A DNA stretch of 64,000 nt from contig NZ_CP024955.1 of the NCBI RefSeq assembly GCF_002804065.1, forward strand, positions 2,232,001 to 2,296,000. Direction: 5' to 3'. The notes beneath the pieces were generated by a model, which saw only the letters and a list, made by a program, of their open reading frames with translations, was not told the origin of the DNA and searched no databases. Positions 1 through 9,965 of this stretch are shown piece after piece (positions within the stretch are counted from its first letter, which is position 1; each line of letters opens with the position of its first letter). The DNA comes from Kyrpidia spormannii. GTDB lineage: Bacteria > Bacillota > Bacilli > Kyrpidiales > Kyrpidiaceae. The position numbers and the translations under genes were made by a program.

Positions 1-132
1 GCCTTTTTGCAACTTAGATAACATGGCCTGGCGTTCTTTCTGCCTTTTTTGCTGGGGGCGAATCAGGAGAAAGTAGAAAATCGCAAACATCACAATGATC
101 GACAGGATTCCCGAGTAATTTTGCCATTGCAT
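1..132 (-). CDS. yajC: YajC, Sec translocase accessory subunit (partial)
   Basis: The first 44 codons of a small membrane protein run off the left edge of the window. The visible protein starts MQWQNYSGILSIIVMFAIFY and has one N-terminal hydrophobic segment of about 20 residues followed by LLIRPQQKRQKERQ. The RPQQKR stretch right after a single helix is the hallmark of YajC. YajC is a non-essential partner of SecDF in the SecYEG preprotein translocase of the cytoplasmic membrane. It lies 3 bases downstream of tgt, and the order queA-tgt-yajC is common in bacteria. The C-terminal part is outside the window. Confidence 0.9.
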   Translation of the reverse strand, partial: MQWQNYSGILSIIVMFAIFYFLLIRPQQKRQKERQAMLSKLQKG

Positions 133-135
133 AGG

Positions 136-1329
<1,194 letters not shown>

Positions 1330-1354
1330 TCATTATACACAGGAGCTAAACGTA

Positions 1355-2395
1355 TTACGATTCGGTTGTGATCAACATGGCGTCCCCGAAGGAAAAAAAT
1401 CGATACCCTTTTTCGATGGCCTCCTGGTATGCGCGCAGGATCTGTTCCCGCCCCGCCAAGGCGCTGACCAGCATCAACAACGTGGATTTGGGCAGGTGAA
1501 AATTGGTGATCAGGCGGTCCACCACGTGAAAAGAAAATCCGGGGTAAATGAAGAGGTCCGTCCACCCTTCCCGGGGCCCCCAACCCTGGAGCGCCGCACT
1601 TTCCAGAGCCCGGCACACGGTGGTCCCAACGGCCCAGATGCGCCCACCCCGCTCCCTCACCCGGGACACCAATTCCGCCGTCTCAGAAGGGATTCGAAAA
1701 TATTCCGCATGCATGTGGTGCTCCTCCACCCGGGCAACCTGGACCGGCCGGAAGGTACCGAGGCCGACGTGGAGGGTGATGGTGCCGACCTCCATGCTCC
1801 TGTCCCTCAACTGTTCCAGCAGCTCCTCGGTAAAATGAAGACCCGCCGTGGGCGCCGCCACCGACCCCGGAACCCGGGCATACACCGTTTGATACCGTCC
1901 GGAATCCGCCGTCCGCTCTTTAATGTAAGGAGGTAGAGGCATCTCTCCCAGGCGCTTAAGCAAATCCTCCCAATCCCCGGCATACAGGAAACGGACCAAG
2001 CGGCCGCGTTCCTCCGTCGTATCCAAGACCTCCGCTTCCAGCGCCCCATCGCCGAATACAAGCCGATGCCCGGGATGCACGCGACGCCCGGGTTTGACCA
2101 GCACCCGCCATAGATCCGGATCTTGTTCCGGATCGTCCCGGCGCAACAGCAAACACTCCACCCGACCGCCACCGCCTGCTTTCACACCGAGAAGACGAGC
2201 GGGGATCACCCGGGTGTCGTTGAGGATGAGGGCATCTCCGGGCACCGCGTAATCCACCAGATCCCGAAAGTGCCGGTGTTCCATCCTCCCCGAATCCCTG
2301 TACAACACCAACAGCCGGGACGCCGTCCGGTCTGCCGACGGCACCTGGGCGATTCGGTCCGGCGGGAGGTCGTAATCAAAATCCTCGACCCGCAA
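1355..2395 (-). CDS. queA: S-adenosylmethionine:tRNA ribosyltransferase-isomerase
   Basis: Transfers and rearranges the ribosyl part of SAM onto preQ1-tRNA to give epoxyqueuosine, directly after the Tgt reaction. The protein is 346 residues, the usual QueA length. It opens with the family signature DFDYDLPPDRIAQ, followed by LILNDTRVIPARL, and later has GLHFTEELL and the C-terminal FHLPKSTLLMLVSA. The start is a TTG at 2395 preceded by GGAGGTGAAAG. It is 76 bases upstream of tgt on the same strand, so the two probably form one operon. Confidence 0.96.
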   Translation of the reverse strand: MRVEDFDYDLPPDRIAQVPSADRTASRLLVLYRDSGRMEHRHFRDLVDYAVPGDALILNDTRVIPARLLGVKAGGGGRVECLLLRRDDPEQDPDLWRVLVKPGRRVHPGHRLVFGDGALEAEVLDTTEERGRLVRFLYAGDWEDLLKRLGEMPLPPYIKERTADSGRYQTVYARVPGSVAAPTAGLHFTEELLEQLRDRSMEVGTITLHVGLGTFRPVQVARVEEHHMHAEYFRIPSETAELVSRVRERGGRIWAVGTTVCRALESAALQGWGPREGWTDLFIYPGFSFHVVDRLITNFHLPKSTLLMLVSALAGREQILRAYQEAIEKGYRFFSFGDAMLITTES

Positions 2396-2462
2396 CGCTT
2401 TTCTTTCACCTCCAAGGCATTTGCGCTAACCATACCACGGCCGGGACCCCTGCGCAAGGGAC

Positions 2463-2493
2463 GGGCCGCCGGAAGAATTCGCTCCGGCGGCCC
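2463..2493. terminator. Strong GC hairpin between rsgI and queA
   Basis: Two 11-base complementary arms (GGGCCGCCGGA at 2463-2473 and TCCGGCGGCCC at 2483-2493) enclose a 9-base loop. The hairpin lies just past the rsgI stop, between rsgI and the queA start, so it could end sigI-rsgI transcripts. No clear U-run follows on the minus strand, so factor-independent termination is uncertain. Confidence 0.5.
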
Positions 2494-2497
2494 TGGC

Positions 2498-3316
2498 TTA
2501 AAACCGCTGATCCCGATGGGACCCCTGTTCTTGAATATGCTGTAACAAACCCGTTAACTCTCGATAATTGCTAAATAATGCGGTCAGGGACTGGCTTCGA
2601 AACTCCTCGAGATTGACGGCCATGCCCCGTTCCTTCGCCATCGCATACAGATAGTACCGCCCCGGCGACATCCCCTGGGCCAAGGCTTTTTTCCGAATCT
2701 CCTCCGGCACTTGAAGGGCATCTACATGAACGAGATCGAGGTCGTTTTTTACCGCATTGGCGACAGCATAGGCGACCTCCCGATTGAGATGGTCCAGAGC
2801 CGCCTGGGCGGTGACTGCGGGAACCCGATCCCCGGGGGTGGTGGCGATAAACACTTCTCCTCCGTCTTGTATTCGCTGCTGGGCGACAGCGCGGTGCACC
2901 CAGGCGGCGACCGCCTCAGAGACGGGTAACCCTTTCAGTCCCCCGGGATCTACCACCGGACCAGAATGGCCAATGACCCGAAGATCCGTAACATGACTGG
3001 ACTGGTCTATGGAAAATTCCACCGCTTGATCACTGTCCACGGTCACATAGGCATACGCAGACGAAGGGATCTGGGCACCTTGAAACAACCGCCACCCGAT
3101 CCCCGCCAAAAGCACCACTGCGGCAGCCGCCACCCATCCCCACGTGCGGAGCACTTTCCAGCGGCCGCTGTCAGCCGAGTGCCATAACCGTTGCGGCGGG
3201 ACTTCGGTCTCCTGGCCCACCGCCAACCCCGGACGATATGGCACCCGAACAAAGCGGCGATCCCGGGTGAGCACAATGGCCTCGCTCTCATCGGTCTTTA
3301 TGACAATCCCTTTCAC
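2498..3316 (-). CDS. rsgI: Anti-sigma-I factor RsgI-like membrane protein
   Basis: Likely membrane anti-sigma factor that holds SigI. Residues 1-50 form an RsgI N-terminal domain (KGIVIKTDESEAIVLTRDRR). One transmembrane helix follows at about residues 60-78 (WVAAAAVVLLAGIGWRLF). The exported part begins AYVTVDSDQAVEFSIDQ, the RsgI-type extracytoplasmic segment. The 272-residue protein lacks any C-terminal carbohydrate-binding or glycosidase module, unlike clostridial biomass-sensing RsgIs. The start is GTG at 3316, with GGAGGG ten bases upstream; this leaves a 19-base gap after sigI. A longer frame would overlap sigI. Function is inferred from the N-terminal domain and the sigI partnership. 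Confidence 0.85.
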   Translation of the reverse strand: MKGIVIKTDESEAIVLTRDRRFVRVPYRPGLAVGQETEVPPQRLWHSADSGRWKVLRTWGWVAAAAVVLLAGIGWRLFQGAQIPSSAYAYVTVDSDQAVEFSIDQSSHVTDLRVIGHSGPVVDPGGLKGLPVSEAVAAWVHRAVAQQRIQDGGEVFIATTPGDRVPAVTAQAALDHLNREVAYAVANAVKNDLDLVHVDALQVPEEIRKKALAQGMSPGRYYLYAMAKERGMAVNLEEFRSQSLTALFSNYRELTGLLQHIQEQGSHRDQRF

Positions 3317-3335
3317 CGCGGACGCGCCCTCCCGC

Positions 3336-4079
3336 TCACGCAATATATTCGCGAAGCAATTCAAAATCTCCAATCAAGACCAAAGTGATGGCGATGATAT
3401 ACTTGCGCTGCCGTTCCAACGTCTTCCGACTCACCCCCACCTCATCCACCAGTTCCTTGAGCGGGAGGGATTTTTTCCTGAGGAGGTAGTCGGAAAAACT
3501 CGGCCGGGAGGCAATGACTTTCGCCACCTGCATCGCATTCCACCGCGCGTCCGCATGCTTCGGGGACAACTCCACCAGCTCTTCCAGGCTAATCCCAAAC
3601 TCCGCCAGCCACGCACTGTACCGCTCGATCTCCTCTCGACGCGCATCCTCAATCTGCGTCGTCTCGTAAATCTCCAGAGATTTTTGAATCTCTATCTTGT
3701 TGTACGGGTGGTCTTCCTCGTCCTCGGTTTCCAGTTCCGCCATCGGAATATCTCGAACCCGGTTCTCTCGGGATCGAAAGTAATCGATGAGCCGCCGCCG
3801 GATCACCGTATCGGCAAATCCCAGGAAGCTCGCGCCCCGATTTCCATCGTACCGGTCGATGGCCTCGTTGAAGGCCGCCAAGGCAATACTGAACTCATCA
3901 TCCTCGCCCCGGGAAATATACCGGCTGGATGCCCGAGAAGCACTTTTTGCTACAAAGGGGATATATTTTCTCAACAACTGGTCGCGGACCCCGTCGTCTC
4001 CAGCCTTCGCTCTCGCCAAGAGATCGCCAAGGTCGGCCTCTTCAGCATTCCGCCTTCGGTGAAAGGGGAACACCATCAC
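3336..4079 (-). CDS. sigI: RNA polymerase sigma factor SigI
   Basis: An alternative sigma factor of 247 residues, the usual SigI length. The core-binding and -10 recognition region is visible at about residues 45-105, including EFSIALAAFNEAIDRYD and GFADTVIRRRLIDYFRS. The C-terminal third (LPLKELVDEVGVSRKTLERQ) is a helix-turn-helix for -35 recognition. SigI in Bacillus is linked to heat and envelope stress; in clostridia, paralogues sense polysaccharides through RsgI. Here it is followed by its cognate rsgI. The pair is embedded between queA and the DUF2905-ruvB genes. Confidence 0.93.
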   Translation of the reverse strand: MMVFPFHRRRNAEEADLGDLLARAKAGDDGVRDQLLRKYIPFVAKSASRASSRYISRGEDDEFSIALAAFNEAIDRYDGNRGASFLGFADTVIRRRLIDYFRSRENRVRDIPMAELETEDEEDHPYNKIEIQKSLEIYETTQIEDARREEIERYSAWLAEFGISLEELVELSPKHADARWNAMQVAKVIASRPSFSDYLLRKKSLPLKELVDEVGVSRKTLERQRKYIIAITLVLIGDFELLREYIA

Positions 4080-4106
4080 CCGTTCACCCCGTTTATATGA
4101 AAAGAA

Positions 4107-4135
4107 TTCGCTACCGCTCTCGCGTATCTGGGGGT
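4107..4135 (-). promoter_or_regulatory. Candidate SigI-type autoregulatory promoter
   Basis: In the 57-base gap between the DUF2905 stop and the sigI start, the minus strand carries ACCCCC (4135-4130), a 19-base spacer, and CGAA (4110-4107). Known SigI promoters have a C-run -35 and a CGWA-type -10, so this could be an autoregulatory promoter. The spacing has not been checked against the family. Confidence 0.4.
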
Positions 4136-4136
4136 C

Positions 4137-4361
4137 TTATTGCCGTCCCAACCAATTCCATAACCAGGCGAGAAGCGTTAACACGACGCTCAGGAGCAAA
4201 CTGGTTACAATGGGAAAATAAAACGAAAAACCTTCCTTGCGGATGACGATATCCCCGGGCAGTCGCCCCAGGGGCAGCCATCGCCCGACAAACTGCCATA
4301 AAAGCCCGGCGACCACCAGGACCGCACCGATCGCGATCAGGGTTTTTGCGACGGGATGCAC
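4137..4361 (-). CDS. DUF2905 family small membrane protein
   Basis: A 74-residue protein with two predicted membrane helices (LIAIGAVLVVAGLLWQF and IVTSLLLSVVLTLLAWLW). Between them is the family motif LGRLPGDIVIRKEGFSFYFP. Its function is not known. Members often sit between queA and ruvB, as here and as yrzS in Bacillus. I chose the GTG at 4361 because AGGGGG lies about seven bases upstream; longer frames would overlap ruvB. The gene follows ruvB by 13 bases and is probably co-transcribed with it. Confidence 0.85.
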   Translation of the reverse strand: MHPVAKTLIAIGAVLVVAGLLWQFVGRWLPLGRLPGDIVIRKEGFSFYFPIVTSLLLSVVLTLLAWLWNWLGRQ

Positions 4362-4374
4362 GCTTCTACCCCCT

Positions 4375-5388
4375 CTAGCCCTTTCCGGCCCGTCCACCTG
4401 CCGGGCACCGTCCCAAGTGCACGCAGGCCCGCTCGGTCACCACCCGGCCCCGCGGTGTGCGCTGAATGAAGCCAATCTGCAGCAAGTACGGCTCGTATAC
4501 GTCTTCGATGGTGTCGGGTTCCTCGCCCAACGTGGCCGACAAGGTTTCAAGCCCCACGGGCCCCCCGCCAAAATGATCGATCATCGTCAACAACAGTCGG
4601 TGATCCAGCGCATCGAGCCCGGCGGAATCGACCTGAATCCGCTCCAGGGCGGCCGCCGCCACCTCCCGATCAATCTTGCCGTGACCGTCCACCTGGGCGA
4701 AATCTCGCACCCGTTTGAGCAGCCGGCCCGCCACCCGGGGGGTGCCCCGGGACCGCCGGGCGATCTCCTCGGCCCCCTCCGGTTCCAGGGGGACTTGGAG
4801 GATCTGGGCTGCCCGCCGAACAATGCGGCACAAATCCTCATGGCTGTAATACTCCAGATGGCCCACGACCCCGAACCGATCCCTGAGGGGGGAAGACAGC
4901 AACCCTGCCCGGGTGGTGGCACCGATCAATGTAAAAGGCGGAAGATCTAAACGAATCGACCGGGCACTGGGACCCTTGCCGATGATAAAATCAAGGGCAT
5001 AATCTTCCATCGCCGGATAGAGAATCTCTTCCACCACCCGGGACAACCGATGGATCTCGTCAATAAAGAGGACATCTCCTTCGCCCAGGTTCGTAAGAAT
5101 CGCCGCCAGATCCCCCGGCCTTTCAATAGCCGGCCCAGAAGTCGTGTGCATCTGGACACCGAGTTCATGGGCGATGATCCCGGCCAAAGTTGTTTTCCCC
5201 AATCCCGGTGGTCCGTACAACAGCACATGGTCCAGCGCCTCCCGGCGCATCTTGGCCGCGGTGATAAAAACCCGAAGGTTCTCTTTCACCTGATCTTGGC
5301 CGATATACTCGTCCAGGTTCCGAGGCCGCAGGGACTCAAGCTGCCCATCCTCCCCGGTATAATGTGCTGACACCATCCGCTCCTGCAC
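4375..5388 (-). CDS. ruvB: Holliday junction branch-migration motor RuvB
   Basis: AAA+ helicase that drives branch migration of Holliday junctions with RuvA. Walker A is [11 protein letters not shown], Walker B is [10 protein letters not shown], sensor 1 is [10 protein letters not shown], and the arginine-finger region SSPLRDRFG follows. The C-terminal winged helix ends with [13 protein letters not shown]. The start is ambiguous: TTG at 5403, GTG at 5388 (GGAGG seven bases upstream, chosen) or ATG at 5376. The resulting 337 residues match the family. It follows ruvA by a short gap in a ruvC-ruvA-ruvB operon. Confidence 0.96.
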   Translation of the reverse strand: MQERMVSAHYTGEDGQLESLRPRNLDEYIGQDQVKENLRVFITAAKMRREALDHVLLYGPPGLGKTTLAGIIAHELGVQMHTTSGPAIERPGDLAAILTNLGEGDVLFIDEIHRLSRVVEEILYPAMEDYALDFIIGKGPSARSIRLDLPPFTLIGATTRAGLLSSPLRDRFGVVGHLEYYSHEDLCRIVRRAAQILQVPLEPEGAEEIARRSRGTPRVAGRLLKRVRDFAQVDGHGKIDREVAAAALERIQVDSAGLDALDHRLLLTMIDHFGGGPVGLETLSATLGEEPDTIEDVYEPYLLQIGFIQRTPRGRVVTERACVHLGRCPAGGRAGKG

Positions 5389-5410
5389 GGTTCCGCCTCC
5401 CAACGCCCCC

Positions 5411-6007
5411 TCAACGATGCGCCAACTGAGACAACGCCAGGCGGATCATCTCTTCCGGTTCGCGGCCTTCTTTCCATTCCCGGCGCAACACAGGCATGAT
5501 AGACTGGATTTCCCTCTCATTATAGCCAAGCGCCGACAGAGCCGCAACGACATCTTCCATCGGGCGCACCCCGGAACCTTCTCGTTCGGGACCGGCGGCA
5601 TCCGGGACCAAACCACTCAGCCGGTCCCGCAGGTCGACCACAAGGCGGTCCGCAGTTTTCCGCCCGACGCCGGAAAGCCCGCGCAAAAAAGCCACATCCT
5701 CCTCGACCACCGCCCGGCTCACGCGATCGATTCCCGCAGCCACCACGCCGAGAGCCACCTTGGGCCCTATCCCGGGCACGGTCTGCACAAGAACAAAAAA
5801 ATCCCGCTCCCTGGGATCCGCGAAGCCGTACAGCGTCGGACCATCCTCCCGCCAAACTAACTGGGTGTGCAGAAGCGCCTCTTGGCCAAGGCGGAAGGTA
5901 GCGGCTAGGGAAGGGGCTACATAGACTTTGTACCCGACGCCCTGGACATCCATCACCACATGATCAGGATTCACTCCGGCGATTTTCCCCCGCAGGAAAG
6001 CGATCAT
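5411..6007 (-). CDS. ruvA: Holliday junction DNA-binding protein RuvA
   Basis: A 198-residue junction-binding subunit that recruits RuvB. It starts [12 protein letters not shown], has the OB-fold region ([14 protein letters not shown]), two helix-hairpin-helix motifs ([12 protein letters not shown] and [16 protein letters not shown]) and a C-terminal RuvB-binding domain ([16 protein letters not shown]). The ATG at 6007 is preceded by GGGGGAGGA. This start lies inside the end of ruvC, a 44-base overlap that suggests translational coupling. A second in-frame ATG at 6013 is possible. Confidence 0.96.
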   Translation of the reverse strand: MIAFLRGKIAGVNPDHVVMDVQGVGYKVYVAPSLAATFRLGQEALLHTQLVWREDGPTLYGFADPRERDFFVLVQTVPGIGPKVALGVVAAGIDRVSRAVVEEDVAFLRGLSGVGRKTADRLVVDLRDRLSGLVPDAAGPEREGSGVRPMEDVVAALSALGYNEREIQSIMPVLRREWKEGREPEEMIRLALSQLAHR

Positions 6008-6521
6008 CCCCATTCCTCCCCCGAACCAGAGCCATGGTCGGCGCAGTGTGCAAGTGGCAAATGGCCACGGCCAGGGCGTCGGCCGCATCGTCCGGACGCG
6101 GCGGCGCCGGGAGGCCGAGCAGCATGGCCACCATGCGCTGAACCTGCCCTTTTTCCGCCGATCCGTACCCCGTCACAGCCTGTTTCACCTGCATCGGCGT
6201 ATACTCCGCCACCGCCGTCTCGGCCTGGCGAGCCGCGAGCAAGACCACTCCCCGGGCCTGCCCCACATGAAAGGCTGTCGTTACATTCCGATAAAAAAAC
6301 AATTGCTCCACCGCCACGACGTCAGGGTTGAGGTTTTGCAGCAGTTCCTGCATCTTCTCGTAGATTCTGACCAGTCGGTCTCCGGTGGGTCCCGGCCGGG
6401 TCTCAACACACCCATAATCTTCTGTCCGCAGCCGATTCCCCTGTGATCGCACCAACCCGTACCCCATCCGGCCGATCCCCGGGTCGATTCCGAGCACGCG
6501 CAACCCCGCTTCTCTCCTCAC
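5964..6521 (-). CDS. ruvC: Holliday junction resolvase RuvC
   Basis: Endonuclease of 185 residues that cuts Holliday junctions at two symmetrical sites. Its acidic catalytic residues are visible as VLGIDPGIGRMGYG (first Asp), VAVEQLFFYRN (Glu) and the C-terminal RPDDAADALAVAICH (Asp pair). A GTG at 6521 is used as the start; a TTG six codons downstream has a good GAGGAGA site and is an alternative. First gene of the ruvCAB operon. Confidence 0.95.
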   Translation of the reverse strand: MRREAGLRVLGIDPGIGRMGYGLVRSQGNRLRTEDYGCVETRPGPTGDRLVRIYEKMQELLQNLNPDVVAVEQLFFYRNVTTAFHVGQARGVVLLAARQAETAVAEYTPMQVKQAVTGYGSAEKGQVQRMVAMLLGLPAPPRPDDAADALAVAICHLHTAPTMALVRGRNGDDRFPAGENRRSES

Positions 6522-6548
6522 CCCGCACTCCGCCCTCTCGCCTCATTT

Positions 6549-7097
6549 TCAGTGTAAATATTCTCCATATGTGTCCAAAATGGAGGCATAATCCTCTCGC
6601 CCATCCACCCGAACCCCGCGTCGCAAACTATCCAGGGCCCCTTTAGGCAACCCTTTAGCCGCCCTTTCCACGTTTAGCAGACCAAAATCTTTGACCACCC
6701 TCCCGGTCCCTGGCTGTCCGTCACAGAGAACCAGGTGGTTATCCTGGCGAAGGACAAAGTATAAGTGTCCCTTCGCGTCAAGGGGGATATCGGACACCAA
6801 ACGCCGAAACACCGGCAGATTGGACACCACCGTCAGCCCTCCGTCCAGCATCCAGCGCGCCCCGTGCGCGGCAAAAGCCGGCTCTGTCACGTCCGCCACC
6901 ACCCCCTGGTGAATCCGCAACAGGCCGCCGGTGTACTCCGTGACAAAAAGGGCCTCCTGTTCCGGCGCAAATACGCCGAAAGTGGGAAGATACAGCGGCG
7001 ATGCCGCTTGGGCGGAACCCGCAACAAAACCGACCGCCGCCAGCGCCGGGATGACCGCGGTGAACACCCGGATCAGAAACATTGGCGCATGAACCAT
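6549..7097 (-). CDS. bofC: BofC-like exported protein (probable forespore signalling regulator)
   Basis: A 182-residue protein with an N-terminal signal peptide ending near AGSAQAAS. The C-terminal third (GLLNVERAAKGLPKG, ending DTYGEYLH) resembles the BofC C-terminal domain. In Bacillus, BofC is secreted from the forespore and modulates SpoIVB signalling, which controls pro-sigma-K processing. The neighbourhood supports the call: bofC also lies next to ruvAB in Bacillus. The N-terminal half is poorly conserved, so the assignment rests on the C-terminus, length, signal peptide and synteny. The ATG at 7097 has GGGAGG nine bases upstream. Confidence 0.6.
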   Translation of the reverse strand: MVHAPMFLIRVFTAVIPALAAVGFVAGSAQAASPLYLPTFGVFAPEQEALFVTEYTGGLLRIHQGVVADVTEPAFAAHGARWMLDGGLTVVSNLPVFRRLVSDIPLDAKGHLYFVLRQDNHLVLCDGQPGTGRVVKDFGLLNVERAAKGLPKGALDSLRRGVRVDGREDYASILDTYGEYLH

Positions 7098-7197
7098 GGG
7101 CGATTCCTCCCGCAAACCCGATTCATTCCCAGTATCGCCGCGGCCCCCCCGGTTTATCCGATCCCTGCCTCGTTGGACACAGGTCTAATACATATTT

Positions 7198-7941
7198 TCA
7201 CAACAAGTCCTCGTCACCCAGATCCACATTGGAAAACACGTTTTGTACATCGTCGTGTTCTTCGAGGGCTTCGAGGAGATCCACCATCCGCTGGGCTTCG
7301 TCCCCTTCAAGGTTGACCGTGGTTTGTGGAACAAAAGTCACCTCAGCCCCTTCGATGGGCACTCCGGCTTTTTCCAGATTTTCACGCACTTCCCGGAGTT
7401 GCTCGGGTGCCACGGTGATCACGTAACGATCTTCCTCCGCTGTAAAATCTTCCGCCCCAGCTTCCAGGGCGGCCATCATGGCGTCATCCTCCGAGCCCGG
7501 GAACCCCTCCCGGGAAATTTCGATCACTCCTTTGCGGTCGAACATCCAAGCCACACACCCACTCTCGCCGAGACTTCCGCCCCGTTTGGAAAAAATGTGC
7601 CGGATCTCGGCGGCCGTCCGGTTGCGGTTATCGGTGAGAAGCTGCACCATCACCGCTGCGCCACCCGGGCCGTAGCCCTCGTAAAACATCTCCTCGTAAT
7701 TGACACCTTCCACATTGCCCGCGGCCTTGTCGATGGTGCGCTGGATGCTGTCCATGGGCATATTGGCCGCCCGGGCCCGCTCGATCGCCGTCTTCAGGCG
7801 ATAATTCGTCTCCGGGTTACTACCGCCTTGCCGGGCCGCCGCATAAATTTCCCGGGACATTTTGGTAAACAACTGCCCCCGCACCGCATCCTGCTTGCCC
7901 TTTCGCCGCTGGATATTGTGCCATTTTGAATGTCCAGACAT
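7198..7941 (-). CDS. yebC: YebC/PmpR family regulator
   Basis: A 247-residue cytoplasmic protein starting MSGHSKWHNIQRRKGKQDA, the diagnostic YebC N-terminus. Further family motifs are IYAAARQGGSNPETNYRL, YEGYGPGGAAVMVQLLTDN and FSKRGGSLGESGCVAWMF. Members bind DNA as regulators; some help ribosomes through polyproline stretches, and the sequence does not separate these roles. The ATG has AAAGGAAGG upstream. The gene is 18 bases upstream of nothing coding on the left and 18 bases from nadE on the right, so co-transcription with nadE is likely. Confidence 0.95.
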   Translation of the reverse strand: MSGHSKWHNIQRRKGKQDAVRGQLFTKMSREIYAAARQGGSNPETNYRLKTAIERARAANMPMDSIQRTIDKAAGNVEGVNYEEMFYEGYGPGGAAVMVQLLTDNRNRTAAEIRHIFSKRGGSLGESGCVAWMFDRKGVIEISREGFPGSEDDAMMAALEAGAEDFTAEEDRYVITVAPEQLREVRENLEKAGVPIEGAEVTFVPQTTVNLEGDEAQRMVDLLEALEEHDDVQNVFSNVDLGDEDLL

Positions 7942-7959
7942 ACCGTCCCCTTCCTTTCA

Positions 7960-8805
7960 TCACAAGCCCCAATCCCGGGGATAGCGAAAATCCACCCCGA
8001 TGGTCCTCCGGGACAACTTGGCGATCACCGGAGACCGGCGTTTAAACTGGTTGATCCGCACCCTTTTGGCCACAGCATCGATAAACCGGGGCGCAAAGCC
8101 CAAACTCACCAGATCCCGGCGGCTGTACTGCAGATCGACCATACAATAGAGGAGGCGGTCCACCTCCTCATACGTGAACCCGAGTTCCTGCTCGTCCGTC
8201 TGGTCCGCCCACAAGTCGGCGCTCGGCGGCTTTTCTTGGATTTCCTTCGGGACTCCCAGATATCGCGCCACCTGGCGAATCTGGGTTTTGTAGAGATCGC
8301 CAATGGGATTGATCGCCGAGGCCAAATCCCCGAACTGGGTTCCATAGCCGAGAAGAAGTTCCGTTTTGTTACTGGTGCCGATCACCAGAGCGCCATCCCG
8401 GGCCGACCGATCGTACAGCACGCACATTCTCTCCCGGGCCATTCGGTTTCCCCGGCGCAACGCCGACGCCTCGGGATCCCCGGCGAAAAATGCGTCCACC
8501 ATGGGGGTGATGTCCACGATCTCGCTCGGCAAGTCCAGTTGTTCGACTACCCTCCTGGCATCGTCCAGGCTGGCCGGAGAACTGGTCTTATACGGCATCA
8601 GCACGGCGAGGATCTGCCCGCGATCAAAAGCCCGGGCGGCAAGATACGCGACCACAGCCGAATCGATGCCCCCGGAAAGACCGAATACCACTTTGGAGAA
8701 GCCCGCCTTGGTCACTTCATCCTGCAAAAACCGGGTCATCATCTCCACGGCAAGGGGCGCCGAAATCGCCAACAGCTCTTCGGTGGAACGCTCAAAACGA
8801 TTCAC
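7960..8805 (-). CDS. nadE: NAD synthetase, synthetase domain only
   Basis: Makes NAD from deamido-NAD, ATP and ammonia. The N-type ATP-pyrophosphatase P-loop [10 protein letters not shown] is near residue 43, and [19 protein letters not shown] follows near residue 155. The 281-residue protein has no glutaminase domain of its own. The GTG at 8805 has GGAGG ten bases upstream. It overlaps the end of the carbon-nitrogen hydrolase gene by 14 bases in another frame. That gene order and the combined length (about 571 residues) match a fused glutamine-dependent NadE split in two. Confidence 0.93.
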   Translation of the reverse strand: MNRFERSTEELLAISAPLAVEMMTRFLQDEVTKAGFSKVVFGLSGGIDSAVVAYLAARAFDRGQILAVLMPYKTSSPASLDDARRVVEQLDLPSEIVDITPMVDAFFAGDPEASALRRGNRMARERMCVLYDRSARDGALVIGTSNKTELLLGYGTQFGDLASAINPIGDLYKTQIRQVARYLGVPKEIQEKPPSADLWADQTDEQELGFTYEEVDRLLYCMVDLQYSRRDLVSLGFAPRFIDAVAKRVRINQFKRRSPVIAKLSRRTIGVDFRYPRDWGL

Positions 8806-9664
8806 TCGACCGCCCCCCTCCGTAGCACCCCTCGTAGATCCGACCCAATTCCCGAACCGTGACATCCAGTTGTTCATCCCGCCCCAGAGGAGTTGTCAAC
8901 CGGCTCCGCTGGAGCACCTCCTCATGCACATCCGCCACCAGCAGGGTCTCTTCAAACTCCGGAGCCGCGGCGATGATCTCCCCGAAGGGATCCACCACCG
9001 CCGACCCTCCATAAAATGCCACGCCGTCCTCTACCCCGACCCGGTTAGCAAACAAGACGTAGACCCCGAACAATTGGGCGTAGGTACGCAAGGTGCGGTA
9101 CCACGTCTCCTGGGATCCCACCCGCTCCCCCACCGCCGGCCTGGCCGGGCTAGCCGAGGGAATAATCAGCACCATCGCTCCGTCCTCATTCAGGATATAA
9201 GGGACCGAAGGGTGCCAGGCATCTTCACAGATCATCAGTCCAAAACGCCCCCCCGGGGCATCGAAGGCGCGCACCCGCTTCCCCCGCCCAAAGTAGCGGC
9301 TCTCTTCAAACATCCCATATGTGGGCGGGTAAACCTTGTGATGGCGATACACCACCTCGCCCCCGGACACGTACAGGGCGGTGTTGTACAACGTGTATCT
9401 CTTGGTCATCTCCACCATGCCAAACACGATATCCGCGTGCCGGCTCGCCTGAATGACCTGCCGCACCTCCCGGTCTTCCACCATCCGGGCGCAGTCCACC
9501 GCCAAGTCTTTCAGCAAGTAACCGGTGAGACTAAGCTCCGGAAATACCACCAGATCGCAACCGGCCCCCTTGGCCTTCTCCACCCACATCACATGACGGC
9601 GGGCATTTTCCGCCACATCGCCTAACACCGGGCGCATCTGCACCAATCCTACGCGAAAAGACAT
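8792..9664 (-). CDS. Carbon-nitrogen hydrolase (putative glutaminase partner of NadE)
   Basis: Nitrilase-superfamily amidase of 290 residues with the full catalytic set: Glu in [11 protein letters not shown], Lys in [12 protein letters not shown], Cys in [10 protein letters not shown]. The [13 protein letters not shown] stretch is typical of the glutaminase domain of glutamine-dependent NAD synthetases. Because it overlaps nadE by 14 bases and lies just upstream, I infer that it supplies ammonia from glutamine to NadE. An independent omega-amidase or N-carbamoyl hydrolase cannot be excluded. Start: ATG at 9664. Confidence 0.85.
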   Translation of the reverse strand: MSFRVGLVQMRPVLGDVAENARRHVMWVEKAKGAGCDLVVFPELSLTGYLLKDLAVDCARMVEDREVRQVIQASRHADIVFGMVEMTKRYTLYNTALYVSGGEVVYRHHKVYPPTYGMFEESRYFGRGKRVRAFDAPGGRFGLMICEDAWHPSVPYILNEDGAMVLIIPSASPARPAVGERVGSQETWYRTLRTYAQLFGVYVLFANRVGVEDGVAFYGGSAVVDPFGEIIAAAPEFEETLLVADVHEEVLQRSRLTTPLGRDEQLDVTVRELGRIYEGCYGGGRSSESF

Positions 9665-9717
9665 TGAACCCACTCCACCTGTCTCCGACTCCATCGCACC
9701 ATTGGCTCACGATCCAG

Positions 9718-9965
9718 TATACATGGAGTTGGGACGCAAGCCAACCGCAGGGCACCCAGGCCCTGACGTGTCCTCGTCCTCTTCGGGCAACCCGAAAGGG
9801 GTTGAACCCACGTCCCGGGGCCCCACCCGGCCCCTTATGAGACATCGCCTACCTTCAGGGCGGTCCTCACGAAAAATACGGCTCCGGGACTCCCAGCAGC
9901 CGTAACTGGTAAAAGGAAGTGGGTCAATGGGCACTTGCCTGTGCCAACCGGACGCGGCGACAGCG
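9718..9965. ncRNA. Stem-loop-rich gene-free stretch; structured RNA candidate
   Basis: The 320 bases between the hydrolase start and the SPW gene hold no convincing gene but several stem-loops. Pairs on the plus strand: GTTGG(gac)GCAAG near 9728-9740 with CTTGC(ctgtg)CCAAC near 9943-9957 as a closing helix; CAGGGC/GCCCTG (9748-9765); CACGTC/GACGTG enclosing CAACCC/GGGTTG; GGGGCC/GGCCCC (9817-9834); TACGGCT/AGCCGTA (9878-9905). A -10-like TATACA at 9718-9723 would start a plus-strand RNA at about 9730, but helices do not fix the strand. It matches no family I recognise (not 6S, tmRNA, SRP, RNase P or a known riboswitch). Confidence 0.4.

Noticed and set aside
9721-9800. GGGACGCAAGCC resembling part of a cyclic-di-GMP riboswitch
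   Set aside because: The other conserved GEMM segments and the receptor loop are missing, and no gene follows directly downstream on that strand.
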